Shown here in pieces: positions 39,295 to 39,357 of a stretch of DNA of 39,357 bases. This DNA is from Lachnospiraceae bacterium (GTDB lineage: Bacteria > Bacillota_A > Clostridia > Lachnospirales > Lachnospiraceae). Below the pieces are notes generated by a model that made no database searches, was not told the DNA's origin, and was given only the letters and a program-made list of their open reading frames with translations. Position 1 is the first letter of the stretch. Each line of letters starts with the position of its first letter. The stretch is taken from positions 1 through 39,357 of the forward strand of contig JAEEWS010000024.1 in the NCBI GenBank assembly GCA_016287765.1. Reading direction: 5' to 3'. Position numbers and translations under genes: made by a program.

Positions 39295-39357
39295 TCAAAT
39301 AATCGGCGTCTTTTTTAATCCTACCAATTCTGTTAAGATTTGTCCATAAAATACAGG
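39295..39357 (-). CDS. Possible 3' end of a minus-strand gene (partial)
   Basis: Twenty codons read 'PVFYGQILTELVGLKKTPII' before a TGA, entering from the right edge. A second frame (ending at a TAA inside the repeat) is also open, so the true frame is undecided. Its position right beside a repeat copy fits the habit of these repeats to follow stop codons. No function can be named. Confidence 0.3.
   Translation of the reverse strand, partial: PVFYGQILTELVGLKKTPII

Overview
The window looks like chromosome from a low-to-mid GC Firmicute, most likely a gut or rumen Lachnospiraceae member (Butyrivibrio-like). The evidence is strong GGAGG ribosome binding sites, TTGACA/TATAAT-type promoters with 16-17 bp spacers, and families common in that group: AmmeMemoRadiSam proteins, a C_GCAxxG_C_C protein, PadR with DUF2812, DUF2975 with a YozG-like regulator, DUF5058, and cytosolic GH26 and GH5 enzymes. 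I see no rRNA, tRNA, CRISPR array, phage gene or transposase. The genus is inference.

Layout. 0-6 kb: an AEC-type permease, a cluster with a U32-like protein, a GH26 glycosidase and a cupin, then a minus-strand AmrS and fused AmrB-AmrA pair. 6-13 kb: housekeeping and repair-type genes (prolyl-tRNA editing protein, ABC-F ATPase behind a terminator-type leader, ASCH, HAD, Nudix, SfsA, sugar isomerase, FMN dehydrogenase). 12.8-17.3 kb: a heterodimeric ABC exporter translationally coupled to a metallophosphoesterase. 17.4-22.3 kb: a coiled-coil membrane protein, a candidate structured RNA, a C_GCAxxG_C_C protein, an ABC exporter behind a MerR-type promoter, and a Pr6Pr membrane protein. 22.3-25.5 kb: a second candidate structured RNA, then a DUF5058/membrane-protein/membrane-anchored M20 peptidase operon. 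25.5-31.4 kb: an apparently metal-regulated operon (tandem TTAG-N6-CTAA boxes) of a lipoprotein, a ferric-reductase-like/FMN-binding fusion and a MacB/FtsX-type transporter. 31.4-39.2 kb: a truncated lipoprotein, AzlCD, PadR-DUF2812, an orphan LytTR regulator, GH5, an EAL phosphodiesterase and DUF2975 with a YozG-like regulator.

The most striking non-coding feature is a dispersed G-rich repeat family (core GGGGACGGGGTTAGGGG) at eleven intergenic sites. It occurs as single units, tandem units, hairpins and one perfect 110-bp palindrome. Nearly every copy abuts a stop codon, at least four copies supply the stop codon itself, and one contributes part of the ribosome binding site of the next gene. 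The family is absent from 17.4 to 38.1 kb. It looks like a REP/BIME-type element moved in trans, since no transposase is present here.

The best candidates for a little-described system are the 25.5-31.4 kb flavin/heme operon, which fits extracytosolic electron transfer for metal reduction coupled to an ABC transporter, and the DUF5058/M20 operon with its leader RNA. Functional readings are inferences from motifs and neighbourhood.
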